64,000 bases of DNA from NCBI GenBank assembly GCA_002337045.1, contig DDFF01000013.1:62001-126000 (forward strand), given 5' to 3'. The position numbers and the translations under genes are program-made. Below are positions 51,511-60,550 of the stretch, piece by piece (the first letter of the stretch is position 1; the number at the start of each line of letters is the position of its first letter). The stretch comes from Bacteroidetes bacterium UBA1935 (GTDB taxonomy: Bacteria; Bacteroidota; Bacteroidia; Chitinophagales; Chitinophagaceae). The notes under the pieces are model-generated. The model made no database searches, was not told where the DNA came from, and saw nothing but the letters and a program-made list of their open reading frames with translations.

Positions 51511-52379
51511 TGAAAGGTATTGTATTAGCCGGCGGTTCCGGTACACGTCTTTATCCGTTAACTATTGCTGTCAGCAAGCAGTTGATGCCTGTATATGATA
51601 AGCCGATGATTTATTATCCGCTTTCTACGCTGATGCTCGCAGGCATCAGAGAGATACTGATAATAACTACGCCAGAAGACCAGGCAGGGTTTAAAAAGCT
51701 GTTGGGTGACGGTAGCCAGATAGGTTGCAGGTTTGAGTACGTAGTACAGCCTAGTCCTGATGGCCTTGCACAGGCATTTATACTGGGCGAAGAGTTTATT
51801 GGGACTGATAGCGTTGCGTTAGTATTGGGCGATAATATCTTCTACGGTTCCGGTATGGGTACTCTGCTGAAAAACAAAGTAAACCCCGATGGTGCAGTAG
51901 TATTTGCATATCAGGTACACGATCCTGAAAGGTATGGTGTTGTGGAGTTTGATAAGCAAAACAAAGTAATAAGCATAGAAGAAAAACCAACACAACCAAA
52001 GTCTAACTACGCTGTACCAGGTTTGTATTTCTACGATAATGAAGTAGTAGCTATTGCTAAAGCAATGAAACCATCTCCACGCGGAGAGTTGGAAATAACT
52101 GACGTAAATAAAATATACCTTGAAAAAGGCAAACTGGAAGTAGGTGTGCTGGACCGTGGCACTGCATGGTTAGATACAGGTACATTCGACTCTTTGCAGG
52201 AAGCCGGTCAGTTTATTGAGGTGATAGAAAAAAGGCAGGGACTGAAAATAGGTTGTATTGAAGAAGTAGCATATCGTATGGGCTTTATAGGTAAAGACCA
52301 ATTGATGGTATTGGCTAATAAATACATGAAGAGCGGATACGGTAAGTATCTGGAGATGATAGCAAACGAGAAATACTAG
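51510..52379 (+). CDS. rfbA: Glucose-1-phosphate thymidylyltransferase
   Basis: Makes dTDP-glucose from dTTP and glucose-1-phosphate, first step of the deoxysugar pathway. 289 residues. N-terminal nucleotide-binding loop [12 protein letters not shown] (~7-18), [42 protein letters not shown], and [19 protein letters not shown]. Begins in the stop codon of rfbB. The order rfbB-rfbA is seen in other Bacteroidota. Envelope polysaccharide synthesis is the expected use. Confidence 0.96.
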   Translation: MKGIVLAGGSGTRLYPLTIAVSKQLMPVYDKPMIYYPLSTLMLAGIREILIITTPEDQAGFKKLLGDGSQIGCRFEYVVQPSPDGLAQAFILGEEFIGTDSVALVLGDNIFYGSGMGTLLKNKVNPDGAVVFAYQVHDPERYGVVEFDKQNKVISIEEKPTQPKSNYAVPGLYFYDNEVVAIAKAMKPSPRGELEITDVNKIYLEKGKLEVGVLDRGTAWLDTGTFDSLQEAGQFIEVIEKRQGLKIGCIEEVAYRMGFIGKDQLMVLANKYMKSGYGKYLEMIANEKY

Positions 52380-52388
52380 CCGTCCTAG

Positions 52389-52979
52389 ATGTTATATTTA
52401 ATCCCCTTTATATCTGCTTTCATTGGTTGGTTTACCAACTGGATAGCCATTAAGATGTTATTCCATCCTAAGAACCCTGTAAAGGTTCTGGGTATTACTA
52501 TACAAGGTATTTTCCCTAAAAGGCAACAGCAGTTTGCACAAAAATTGGGTGTACTGGTAGCAACAGAGCTACTCCACTTCAATGATATTGCATCTAAGCT
52601 GAAAGACCCTAAACAACTGGAGTCTGTCACACCTTATATAGAAGAACACATAGACACATTTCTGCGTGTTAAGCTGCAGGAAAAGCTGCCTGTTGTTTCG
52701 ATGTTTATTGGTGATAGCACCATCGGAAAGCTGAAAGAAGGCATGATGGAAGAAATCAATGGTTTGCTTCCTGAGGTGATTGGAAAATATGCCGATAATC
52801 TGAGCCAGAAGATGGACATTGAAAAAATGGTCACCGATAAAGTAGCCAATTTTTCATCAGACAAGCTTGAAGAAATACTCACAGCTATTATGAGCAAAGA
52901 GTTTCGCTTTGTAGAAATAATAGGTGGTGTACTTGGCTTTATAATAGGCGTTATTCAGATTTTCCTTACACAATTATAA
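52389..52979 (+). CDS. DUF445 family membrane protein
   Basis: A 196-residue protein with an N-terminal hydrophobic segment carrying the DUF445/YheB mark (FISAFIGWFTNWIAIKMLFHP), a helical middle with TPYIEEHIDTFLRVKLQEKLPVVSMFIGD, and a C-terminal membrane helix preceded by FRFVEIIGGVLGFIIGVIQ. Both ends anchor it in the membrane with the helical part between. Role is not established. It follows rfbA by 9 nt and is probably co-transcribed, but no functional link to deoxysugars is known to me. Confidence 0.88.
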   Translation: MLYLIPFISAFIGWFTNWIAIKMLFHPKNPVKVLGITIQGIFPKRQQQFAQKLGVLVATELLHFNDIASKLKDPKQLESVTPYIEEHIDTFLRVKLQEKLPVVSMFIGDSTIGKLKEGMMEEINGLLPEVIGKYADNLSQKMDIEKMVTDKVANFSSDKLEEILTAIMSKEFRFVEIIGGVLGFIIGVIQIFLTQL

Positions 52980-52984
52980 AAATA

Positions 52985-53006
52985 AAAGCCACTGAAAAGT
53001 GGCTTT
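52985..53006 (+). terminator. Terminator of the rfbBA-DUF445 operon
   Basis: AAAGCCACT (52985-52993) pairs with AGTGGCTTT (52998-53006) around GAAA. A/T-rich flanks; the T run is short. Confidence 0.75.
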
Positions 53007-53134
53007 ACACATTAACACCTGTTTATGACAGGATGCATACCCCTATGCTTAATGTAACTACACAAATATCCATCGTATAGCGAAGTGTAAAAAATCATTG
53101 TGGCGAATTGGCAAAATCTGTACACGAAAAGCAA

Positions 53135-53827
53135 TTATAACCCGAAGCGTTCAGCTACAGCATCATTATAGTTAGTACCAACTGGTATTTCGGCGTCTGC
53201 AATATGAATAATCTTGTTGCGTACATAATTGACCTTGCCGAATGATACTATGTAAGAACGGTGTACCCGTAAAAAATCCTTTTCAGGTAGTTTATCCATC
53301 ACAGCCTTCATACTCATACGGGCAATGATTGGTTTACTGTTTTGTAAGTGAATCTTGAGGTAATTATCTAAACCTTCAATGTATATGATGTCAGATAGTG
53401 CAATCTTTACAAGGCTATAGTCTGCGCGCACAAACAGGTATTGGTTGGTGCTAATTTCTTGTTTGTTCAGATACTTGTAGTACTCATTTGCTTTATTTAC
53501 AGCCTGCAGGAAACGTTCATTTTCAAATGGCTTAAGTAGGTAGTCTATGGCACTTAGGTTGAAACCATCTACTGCATATTCAGAGTATGCAGTAGTAAAT
53601 ATCACCATTGTTTTATGCGGTACAGATTTATAAAAATCTATACCACTCATAGCTGGCATTTTTATGTCGAGAAACAATAAGTCAACAGGATAATTGCGCA
53701 GGTATTTCAGCGCTTCAGATGTTTCTGTAAACGTAGCTTTCAGGTCTATGAAATCAAGATTGTAGCAGAATGCTTTTATCACATTCAGCGCCAATGGTTC
53801 ATCATCTATAGCAATAGCATTTATCAT
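53135..53827 (-). CDS. LytTR-family response regulator
   Basis: A 230-residue regulator. Receiver domain 1-120 with acidic pocket D8-D9 and phospho-acceptor D54 in LLFLDIKMPAMSG, then FTTAYSEYAVDGF and the K in LLKPF. LytTR DNA-binding domain ~135-230: FVRADYSLVKIALSDIIYIEGLDNYLKIHL, RMSMKAVMDKLP, FLRVHRSYIVSFGKVNYV. It overlaps the kinase gene by one base and works with it. Target genes are unknown; the pair is divergent from the rfb operon. Confidence 0.93.
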   Translation of the reverse strand: MINAIAIDDEPLALNVIKAFCYNLDFIDLKATFTETSEALKYLRNYPVDLLFLDIKMPAMSGIDFYKSVPHKTMVIFTTAYSEYAVDGFNLSAIDYLLKPFENERFLQAVNKANEYYKYLNKQEISTNQYLFVRADYSLVKIALSDIIYIEGLDNYLKIHLQNSKPIIARMSMKAVMDKLPEKDFLRVHRSYIVSFGKVNYVRNKIIHIADAEIPVGTNYNDAVAERFGL

Positions 53828-54924
53828 TACCAGTATAGTTCCAGCAGTACATTAAAATAATCATCACCATCGAGAATCACAAGATTGTGTTTGCCCGGGT
53901 ACAAATGTTTTAGTCTTTCTCTTGTATTGCCAATACCTAGGCCAGTACTATCTTCTCTGTCAGGTTGCACATACACTTTGTTGTTGCGTACGTTCAATAC
54001 CAGTCGTTCTGTTGTAATATCAATCTTTACATCTATTAAAGAATCTTCTTCGGCATTTACACCATGCTTAAAAGCGTTTTCAATAAATGGTATCAGCAGA
54101 AAAGGCACGATGTCTTTTCCTGTTCCATCTCCGTTTACTGTATGAAATATGCGCACTTTAGATGATAAGCGCATTCGCTGCAATTCTATATAGTTACTGA
54201 TGTAGGCGAGCTCTTTACTAAGCGGCACTTTGTCTTTATCACTTTCGCTTATTGAATAGCGCATCAGCGATGACAGTTTAACCACTGCAGGTGCAGCATA
54301 GTCTGATTTTGTGAGTGCCAGAGAATAGATACTGTTTAGTGTATTAAATAAAAAGTGAGGATTGATTTGTGCTTTCAGAAAAGATATTTCGGCATCCATC
54401 TTTTCTTTCTGTATTTGCTTCAGCCTGCTGTTTGTTTTCAGCATCATGGATATGCTTAACACAACAAGAAAGCGCAGCACGTTGTGTATCATATGCCCGT
54501 ACATAAATATAAAGCCACCTGGTTTACCCATATCCGGAGGCGGTGGTCTATGATGTCCCCTGCCATGCATAAAGTTTGTATCAGGAAATACAAGATTCGG
54601 AAGAATAGTGATAAAGGCAAAACCTATCATACACCATAATATGTAAAGTGTATACCGCTTTTTGAAATAGGTATTGGGTATAAAATAGTAGTAGTTGGCG
54701 TAGAAGAATAGCAATGTCAATACAAAACCGAATATATCTTTCAGGTGATGATAATCGCCCAACGATTCAAAAAGATTGTTTGTTCCCGGTGGTGGAGATA
54801 ATACAGGTATCATCAGGAATGCAAGAGACCCGATAATATGTACCAGTATAAGATTAACCCTGTTGTTCAACACTCCGCTTTTATGTACTGAAACTACATT
54901 ATTTTTTCTATCATCTATTAACAT
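53827..54924 (-). CDS. LytS-type membrane histidine kinase
   Basis: A 365-residue kinase with four N-terminal membrane helices (about 25-45, 60-82, 92-112 and 145-165) and no large extracytoplasmic sensor. A Gly/His/Pro-rich loop (HGRGHHRPPPPDMGK) lies between helices 3 and 4 and might bind metal. The cytoplasmic part is His_kinase PF06580 with the acceptor His in QINPHFLFNTLNSIY and an HATPase region LIPFIENAFKHG and GLGIGNTRERL. Partner of the LytTR regulator, whose start codon overlaps its stop. Signal unknown. Confidence 0.92.
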   Translation of the reverse strand: MLIDDRKNNVVSVHKSGVLNNRVNLILVHIIGSLAFLMIPVLSPPPGTNNLFESLGDYHHLKDIFGFVLTLLFFYANYYYFIPNTYFKKRYTLYILWCMIGFAFITILPNLVFPDTNFMHGRGHHRPPPPDMGKPGGFIFMYGHMIHNVLRFLVVLSISMMLKTNSRLKQIQKEKMDAEISFLKAQINPHFLFNTLNSIYSLALTKSDYAAPAVVKLSSLMRYSISESDKDKVPLSKELAYISNYIELQRMRLSSKVRIFHTVNGDGTGKDIVPFLLIPFIENAFKHGVNAEEDSLIDVKIDITTERLVLNVRNNKVYVQPDREDSTGLGIGNTRERLKHLYPGKHNLVILDGDDYFNVLLELYW

Positions 54925-55031
54925 GCCAATTCGTTATTACCATATCCTTTAAAGAAAGATGAAGCCACCCAGTTTATATATTCCCAAGTGGCTCCACACT
55001 ACACCCCATATTAAAACTATACGCTGAAAGC

Positions 55032-56036
55032 CTATTTCTGTGCTGTCATCATTTTGCATTGACGGAAAGTACCATTTGCATTTACAACTTCTATCTGATA
55101 GATATAGTTGCCATAAGCTACACCTAGTGCACTCAAGTCTACTGTTACATTATGCTCTCCTACTCCCATACTTCCTTTATCTATCACAGCTACCTTCCTT
55201 GCCGATAAATCGAAGATGTCGAATTTTACATTCGATGTTTCATTCAGTGTGAATGGAATTGTGGTTACACCATTGTGTGGATTAGGAAAGTTTTGTCCCA
55301 TTTTGAATTGACCACCGGTCTCTCCCTCATAGTTCATCAAGCCTGTTGTTCCTGTGCCTTCAACAGTTACTTCAAGATAGCTGGTATAGCTACCGTCAGT
55401 ATTCTGTGTAAGCGTTGCCATTTGTAATGAATATCCATCAGAGAAAATATTGTCGCTTGACAATGCCATAGGGTCTGCACCTTTTGTATACAGGCTACTG
55501 TTTGCAGCATAGATAGCGTTCTTATCTGCAATAGGGAAAGTCATCTGCGATACGGCTTTGTATATAGAGCTGAGATATATCTGAAAATGTATATGACAGA
55601 TACGCCCAGTATACCAACCAGGGAATATAGTTATAAACTCCACTTCACCATTAGCATCAGTCATCTGGTAGCCACGCAGATAAGTGGCTGTAGTAGAACC
55701 GGGATTATTGCTGGTGTTATAACCCGAATAGACACCGTCTTTATCGCAGCTCCATATATTAACACGTGCATTTTGTATAGGAAGGCAGTTTTGAGAGCCT
55801 ATAATTTTCATCTTCAAATGCAGTGTAACACCTGTGCGGTCTTCCCTCAAATCCTGCCTGGAATATGTGCTGTTTGCTGTAATATCTAGCGGAAATGGTC
55901 CTTCTGTTTCGCTTGGTATCAATGTACAGGCAGTAGCCTTATTTGCTGCCGTGGTAGCAGCTTCCATTTTAGACAATGGCAATACACTGCCAACACTTGC
56001 AAGGCCTATTCCTTTTAAAAAATCGCTTCTTTTCAT
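55032..56036 (-). CDS. Secreted intradiol ring-cleavage dioxygenase with T9SS type A sorting domain
   Basis: A 334-residue protein. The N terminus MKRSDFLKGIGLAS is Tat-like but lacks the second Arg, so the export route is unsure. Residues ~38-235 form an intradiol dioxygenase domain: TEGPFPLD, RVNIWSCDKDGVYSGY with the first iron Tyr (Y103 or Y106), and PGWYTGRICHIHFQI with Y142, H148 and H150 completing the ferric site. The last ~85 residues, from GQNFPNPHNGVTTIPF, match a type A T9SS sorting domain. Enzymes of the family open catechol-type rings; a surface-exposed version is uncommon. It is divergent from hmgA-hppD, 252 nt apart. Confidence 0.85.
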   Translation of the reverse strand: MKRSDFLKGIGLASVGSVLPLSKMEAATTAANKATACTLIPSETEGPFPLDITANSTYSRQDLREDRTGVTLHLKMKIIGSQNCLPIQNARVNIWSCDKDGVYSGYNTSNNPGSTTATYLRGYQMTDANGEVEFITIFPGWYTGRICHIHFQIYLSSIYKAVSQMTFPIADKNAIYAANSSLYTKGADPMALSSDNIFSDGYSLQMATLTQNTDGSYTSYLEVTVEGTGTTGLMNYEGETGGQFKMGQNFPNPHNGVTTIPFTLNETSNVKFDIFDLSARKVAVIDKGSMGVGEHNVTVDLSALGVAYGNYIYQIEVVNANGTFRQCKMMTAQK

Positions 56037-56233
56037 AACAGGTAGTTTTAGTTTGTGATCAGATACTTGTATAAAGTTGATTTGGAACCATTTAAGAAAA
56101 AAATGATTGACGGGAACAGGCTATTTTATGTGGCGAATCGGAATAATACAGCCTTAGGGTCATAAAATTGTCTGTATAGATATAGTATATACCTACCAAC
56201 ATCAGGATTTATGGCTGCCACAGCCCTATCCCA

Positions 56234-56263
56234 TTGCCAAAGCCGGGCAATATCGTAACTTTG
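56234..56263 (+). promoter_or_regulatory. Promoter of hmgA-hppD
   Basis: TTG (56234-56236), 19-nt spacer, TAACTTTG (56256-56263): full match to the Bacteroidota promoter form. Leader before the hmgA ATG is about 19 nt. Confidence 0.65.
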
Positions 56264-56288
56264 CCCTTCCAAACACATTATTCACTTA

Positions 56289-57446
56289 ATGGCACACTAT
56301 TATTCACTGGGCAAAATCCCGCACAAGCGTCATACGCAGTACAGGCAGCCCGACGGCAAGCTATATTCAGAGCAGCTATTCAGCACAGAAGGATTCTCTT
56401 CTAATTATTCGTTGCTCTACCATGTACACCCACCAACACAAATCATTAAGGCAGAAGAACCGATAGATGTTTCTCCAAAAGCATCTACTGATAATATACT
56501 TAAGCATCGTAGTTTTCAGGGTTTTAAGGTTAGTCCTAATCCGGATTACCTGAAGAGCCGCAAGATTGTATTATTCAATAGCGATGTACAAATATCACTG
56601 GCTTCACCCACAAAAAGCCTGACAGAATATTTTTTTAAGAATGCAGATGCTGATGAAGTAATCTTTATACACGAAGGTACGGGCACACTGAAAACGCAGT
56701 ATGGCCAGCTTCCATTCAGCTATGGCGACTATCTTGTTGTACCTCGTGGTACTATCTATCAGATAGAGTTCAATGACGAGAACAACCGTCTGTTTATAGT
56801 TGAGTCATTCAGTCCTGTAACATTCCCTAAGCGTTACCTGAGCAAATACGGACAATTGCTGGAGCATGCACCATTCTGTGAGAGAGATGTACGCAAACCA
56901 GAAAATCTGGAAACAATAGACCAGAAAGGTGAGTTCCTGATTCAGACTAAGAAGAAAGGACTGCTCTACCCTATTACATACGCCAACCATCCGTTTGACG
57001 TTGTAGGTTGGGATGGTTGTGAGTATCCATATGCATTGAGCATACACGATTTCGAACCGATAACAGGTCGTGTTCACCAACCACCACCGGTACACCAGAC
57101 ATTTGATGCGCACAACTTCGTAATATGCTCGTTCTGTCCGCGTCTGTACGATTACCATCCGGAAGCTATTCCTGCTCCATACAATCACAGCAATATAGAT
57201 AGTGATGAAGTGTTGTACTATGTAGATGGGGACTTTATGAGCCGTAAACATGTAACACGTGGTATGATAACACTGCACCCTGCAGGTATACCACACGGAC
57301 CGCACCCTGGTGCTGTAGAAAAAAGCATAGGCAAAAAAGAAACACAGGAATTGGCAGTGATGGTAGACACCTTTCATCCGCTGAAAATGACTGTGGATGC
57401 ACAAAATATAGAGGACGAAGGCTATATTATGAGCTGGGCTGAGTAA
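56289..57446 (+). CDS. hmgA: Homogentisate 1,2-dioxygenase
   Basis: Opens the homogentisate ring to maleylacetoacetate in tyrosine and phenylalanine breakdown; iron(II) cupin enzyme. 385 residues, the shorter bacterial form. It has DEVIFIHEGTGTLKTQYG and YGDYLVVPRGTIYQI in the first cupin, PFDVVGWDGCEYPYALSIHDFEPITG, and the C-terminal iron-site region with HNFVICSFCPR, NHSNIDSDEVLYYVDGDF and LHPAGIPHGPHPG. First gene of a two-gene operon with hppD; the product of HppD is its substrate. Confidence 0.93.
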   Translation: MAHYYSLGKIPHKRHTQYRQPDGKLYSEQLFSTEGFSSNYSLLYHVHPPTQIIKAEEPIDVSPKASTDNILKHRSFQGFKVSPNPDYLKSRKIVLFNSDVQISLASPTKSLTEYFFKNADADEVIFIHEGTGTLKTQYGQLPFSYGDYLVVPRGTIYQIEFNDENNRLFIVESFSPVTFPKRYLSKYGQLLEHAPFCERDVRKPENLETIDQKGEFLIQTKKKGLLYPITYANHPFDVVGWDGCEYPYALSIHDFEPITGRVHQPPPVHQTFDAHNFVICSFCPRLYDYHPEAIPAPYNHSNIDSDEVLYYVDGDFMSRKHVTRGMITLHPAGIPHGPHPGAVEKSIGKKETQELAVMVDTFHPLKMTVDAQNIEDEGYIMSWAE

Positions 57447-57483
57447 TATTTATATCTAACAATAAAACAACAAAAGTCATTAT

Positions 57484-58611
57484 ATGGAACCAATGACAGT
57501 GAGCCAGAAAATGGCTGCAGCACAAGACTTTCTGCCAATTAATGGTACAGACTATCTGGAACTGTATGTAGGTAATGCAAAGCAATCTGCACACTACTAC
57601 AAAACAGCTTTCGGTTTTCAGACAGTAGCGTATGCAGGTCCTGAAACAGGTGTTCGTGACAGGGCATCTTATGTATTGCAACAAGGTAAAATCCGCCTTG
57701 TACTGACAACGGCATTAAATTCAAACCACCCAATTTCTGAGCACGTTAAGAAACATGGTGATGGTGTTAAGATACTGGCTTTGTGGGTAGATGATGCAAA
57801 GAGTGCATATGAAGAAACAACCAAGCGCGGTGCAAAGTCTTACCAGGAGCCGATAACCATGAAAGATGAACATGGCGAAGTGGTAACATCGGGCATCTAT
57901 ACTTATGGCGAAACAGTTCACATGTTTGTAGAACGTAAGAACTACAATGGTGTATTTATGCCGGGGTATCAGCCACAATCATCTACTTACAATCCTACGG
58001 AAACAGGCTTACTGTATGTAGACCACTGCGTAGGTAATGTGGGTTGGAATCGTATGAACGAGACCGTGCAATGGTATGAAGATGTAATGGGCTTTGCCAA
58101 TATCCTGACGTTTGACGATAAGCAAATCAATACAGAATACTCTGCCCTGATGAGCAAGGTAATGAGTAATGGTAATGGGTATGTGAAATTTCCTATCAAC
58201 GAACCGGCTGAGGGTAAAAAGAAATCACAGATTGAAGAATACCTTGACTTCTATGAAGGTGAAGGTGTGCAACACATAGCTGTAGCGACCAACGATATTA
58301 TCAAAACTGTACGTGAGCTGCGTGCACGTGGTGTAGAATTCCTGGATACACCTGATGCTTATTACGAAGAGCTGTTTGCCCGTGTAGGTAAAATTGACGA
58401 GGATATTGCTCCACTGCAAGAGCTGAAAATACTGGTAGATCGTGACGAAGAAGGTTATCTGCTGCAGATATTTACCAAACCTGTAGAAGACCGCCCTACT
58501 ATGTTCTTCGAAATCATTCAGCGTAAAGGTGCCAAGAGCTTCGGTGCGGGCAACTTCAAAGCACTGTTTGAATCTATTGAAAGAGAACAGGAGAAAAGAG
58601 GCAATCTGTAA
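57484..58611 (+). CDS. hppD: 4-hydroxyphenylpyruvate dioxygenase
   Basis: Converts 4-hydroxyphenylpyruvate to homogentisate. Two VOC-fold halves, 375 residues. The iron ligands are H181 (VDHCVGNV), H264 (GVQHIAVAT) and E343 (FFEIIQRKG). The C-terminal helix GAGNFKALFESIEREQ closes the active site. It starts 37 nt after hmgA and completes the two-step conversion to maleylacetoacetate. The following enzymes (isomerase, fumarylacetoacetase) are not in this window. Confidence 0.95.
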   Translation: MEPMTVSQKMAAAQDFLPINGTDYLELYVGNAKQSAHYYKTAFGFQTVAYAGPETGVRDRASYVLQQGKIRLVLTTALNSNHPISEHVKKHGDGVKILALWVDDAKSAYEETTKRGAKSYQEPITMKDEHGEVVTSGIYTYGETVHMFVERKNYNGVFMPGYQPQSSTYNPTETGLLYVDHCVGNVGWNRMNETVQWYEDVMGFANILTFDDKQINTEYSALMSKVMSNGNGYVKFPINEPAEGKKKSQIEEYLDFYEGEGVQHIAVATNDIIKTVRELRARGVEFLDTPDAYYEELFARVGKIDEDIAPLQELKILVDRDEEGYLLQIFTKPVEDRPTMFFEIIQRKGAKSFGAGNFKALFESIEREQEKRGNL

Positions 58612-58640
58612 TAATCAGACTATAGATTTCATTGATACTA

Positions 58641-58661
58641 AGGGGCTTTTGCCCCTTTTTT
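58641..58661 (+). terminator. Terminator of hmgA-hppD
   Basis: AGGGGC (58641-58646)/GCCCCT (58651-58656) with a TTTT loop, followed by T run. Confidence 0.88.
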
Positions 58662-58743
58662 AGTGCTTTTTTATGAAATCCTTTTGGTATAGAAGCCTTA
58701 TCTTTACATGGCTTTTTACTAACCCAGAAAGCAGATTAAGGTA

Positions 58744-59508
58744 ATGGTTAAAAAACTGGCGTTCAGTTTATTGTTAGCGGGGTTGTCTGTAGCTGCCAAA
58801 GCACAGGACGATGTGATGGCGTTTCGAAATTTCCAGTTATCATTTAACAGGGTATCTCAGGCTTGGATAAAGTACAATGATACATTGCAGAAAATGTTTC
58901 AGGATAAGGGTTTGAAATACCCACCTTCCGATATCTATATCCGCACATTCAAATCGCAAAACGAAATGGAATTGTGGGCCAGAGATAATCCTGACGATAA
59001 ATACAAGCTGGTAAAACTATACCGTATTTGTGCATTATCTGGCATATTGGGCCCTAAACGCTATGAGGGTGACAGGCAAGTACCCGAGGGTTATTACTTC
59101 ATTGAAGACTTCAACCCCAAAAGCGATTTCCATTTGTCATTGCTGATAAACTATCCTAACTATTCGGATATGTTGCTGGGAGATAAGAAAAAGCCCGGAG
59201 GAGATATTTACATACATGGTGGCTGCGTTACAGTAGGTTGTATGCCTATGACAGATGCCGGTATTCAGGAAATTTATACCCTTTGCCTCAACGCAAAGCT
59301 GAATGGACAAACATACATCCCTGTTCACATCTACCCAACACGCTTCAATCAGGTTGGTCTGAACTTTCTTGGCAGAACATATGCTACAGATACCAGCAAA
59401 CAGGAGTTCTGGATAAATCTGAAATCCGGCTATGACTACTTTGAAAGGTTCAGGAAAATACAACCTGTAATGTATAGTGCAGATGGCAGATACATTACCA
59501 ACAACTAA
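58744..59508 (+). CDS. YafK-type L,D-transpeptidase (YkuD domain)
   Basis: A 254-residue exported protein (signal peptide to about residue 20, AAKAQ). The YkuD catalytic domain has YYFIEDFNPKSDFHLSL, DIYIHGG with His158, and the nucleophile C166 in VTVGCMPMTD. It resembles the YafK/DpaA group, which in E. coli cleaves Braun lipoprotein from peptidoglycan, and not cross-linking YcbB. In this phylum the target is unknown. Periplasmic. It is followed by a DUF4249 gene 47 nt later. Confidence 0.88.
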   Translation: MVKKLAFSLLLAGLSVAAKAQDDVMAFRNFQLSFNRVSQAWIKYNDTLQKMFQDKGLKYPPSDIYIRTFKSQNEMELWARDNPDDKYKLVKLYRICALSGILGPKRYEGDRQVPEGYYFIEDFNPKSDFHLSLLINYPNYSDMLLGDKKKPGGDIYIHGGCVTVGCMPMTDAGIQEIYTLCLNAKLNGQTYIPVHIYPTRFNQVGLNFLGRTYATDTSKQEFWINLKSGYDYFERFRKIQPVMYSADGRYITNN

Positions 59509-59555
59509 ACAAACGCATACCCAAAACGTTATACCATTTAAATAATAAGCATTTT

Positions 59556-60479
59556 ATGCCTACAATATTCAAGCGCAGCAATATCAGGTTATCGGCCGGT
59601 ATTGCTGTTGTTTTTTTACTCGTAATGTTTCTTGTATCGTGCGAGAAGGAAGTGAAGATAAACCTGAAAACAGGCGATCCTAGTTTGGTAGTAGAAGGAG
59701 CAATAGAAAATAATCTCCCACCCTATGTTTTCCTTACTAAGTCTATAGGGTATTTTGCTACCATAAACTTAAACACATTACAAAATAGTTTTGTACACGA
59801 CGCGAAAGTAACCGTGTCTGACGGGGTGAATGTGGCAGAACTTAAGGAATATGCACTAGATACAGGTAGCTCGGGCAATAAACTTTACTTCTATTCAATA
59901 GATACAAGCAAAGGGTTCTTTATTGGTCAGGTTGGTAAAATCTACAAGCTTACTATTGAAACAGGTGGTAAAGTATATGAATCATATACTAAAATTCCTG
60001 AACCTACGAATATAGACTCAATAAAAACTGTGCAACCCGACCCTCCTTTCGACAAAGAGAAAAACCCGATTGCACGACAAATAAGGATATATTTTAAAGA
60101 ACCTGATACGGCAGGCAACTATGTACGCTATTTTACCAAGCGCAATAGCGAACCCTACTATCCCGGGCTGAATTCAGTATATCCTGACGAAATCATCAAT
60201 GGCATATATTTTGAAACCACACTGTCTTTAGGTGCTCCTCGCTCTGCAGAGTTCAAACGAGATTCTACAGGTGTAGCATATCCCGGAGATACAGTTACAC
60301 TTAAATGGAGTGCGATAGATAAAGCTACCTACACTTTCTGGAGTACATACGAGTATTCTTTAGGTACACTAGGCAATCCTTTTTCTACCCCTATACAGGT
60401 AAAAAGCAATGTTAGCAATGGTGCTTTGGGTATATGGGCAGGTTACGGTTCTGTGTACAAAACCCTTGTCATTGAGTAA
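59556..60479 (+). CDS. DUF4249 family lipoprotein
   Basis: A 307-residue lipoprotein: hydrophobic N-terminal stretch ending in the lipobox LVSC with Cys about residue 29. The mature protein has the DUF4249 order: INLKTGDPSLVVEGAI at the start, VTVSDG, VYKLTIETGGKVYESYTKIPEP, and DTVTLKWSAIDKATYTFW. In Bacteroidota this family typically sits beside a TonB-dependent receptor, which is absent here. Outer-membrane location is inferred. Function unknown. Confidence 0.85.
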   Translation: MPTIFKRSNIRLSAGIAVVFLLVMFLVSCEKEVKINLKTGDPSLVVEGAIENNLPPYVFLTKSIGYFATINLNTLQNSFVHDAKVTVSDGVNVAELKEYALDTGSSGNKLYFYSIDTSKGFFIGQVGKIYKLTIETGGKVYESYTKIPEPTNIDSIKTVQPDPPFDKEKNPIARQIRIYFKEPDTAGNYVRYFTKRNSEPYYPGLNSVYPDEIINGIYFETTLSLGAPRSAEFKRDSTGVAYPGDTVTLKWSAIDKATYTFWSTYEYSLGTLGNPFSTPIQVKSNVSNGALGIWAGYGSVYKTLVIE

Positions 60480-60490
60480 CATTTATTACA

Positions 60491-60524
60491 TTGCAGCTTG
60501 CATTTTTTTTACATCTTTGCAAGC
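60491..60524 (+). promoter_or_regulatory. trxB promoter with an inverted repeat
   Basis: TTG (60491-60493), an 18-nt spacer and CATCTTTG (60512-60519), one base off the -7 consensus. GCTTGCA (60496-60502) and TGCAAGC (60518-60524) form an inverted repeat across the -7 region, a possible operator or weak terminator for the preceding gene. Confidence 0.4.
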
Positions 60525-60550
60525 ACTCTCAAAAGTGAATATTTATTAAA

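Noticed and set aside
56805..57404. 199-residue minus-strand ORF inside hmgA
   Set aside because: Shadow of a well-supported gene; no start context or domain.
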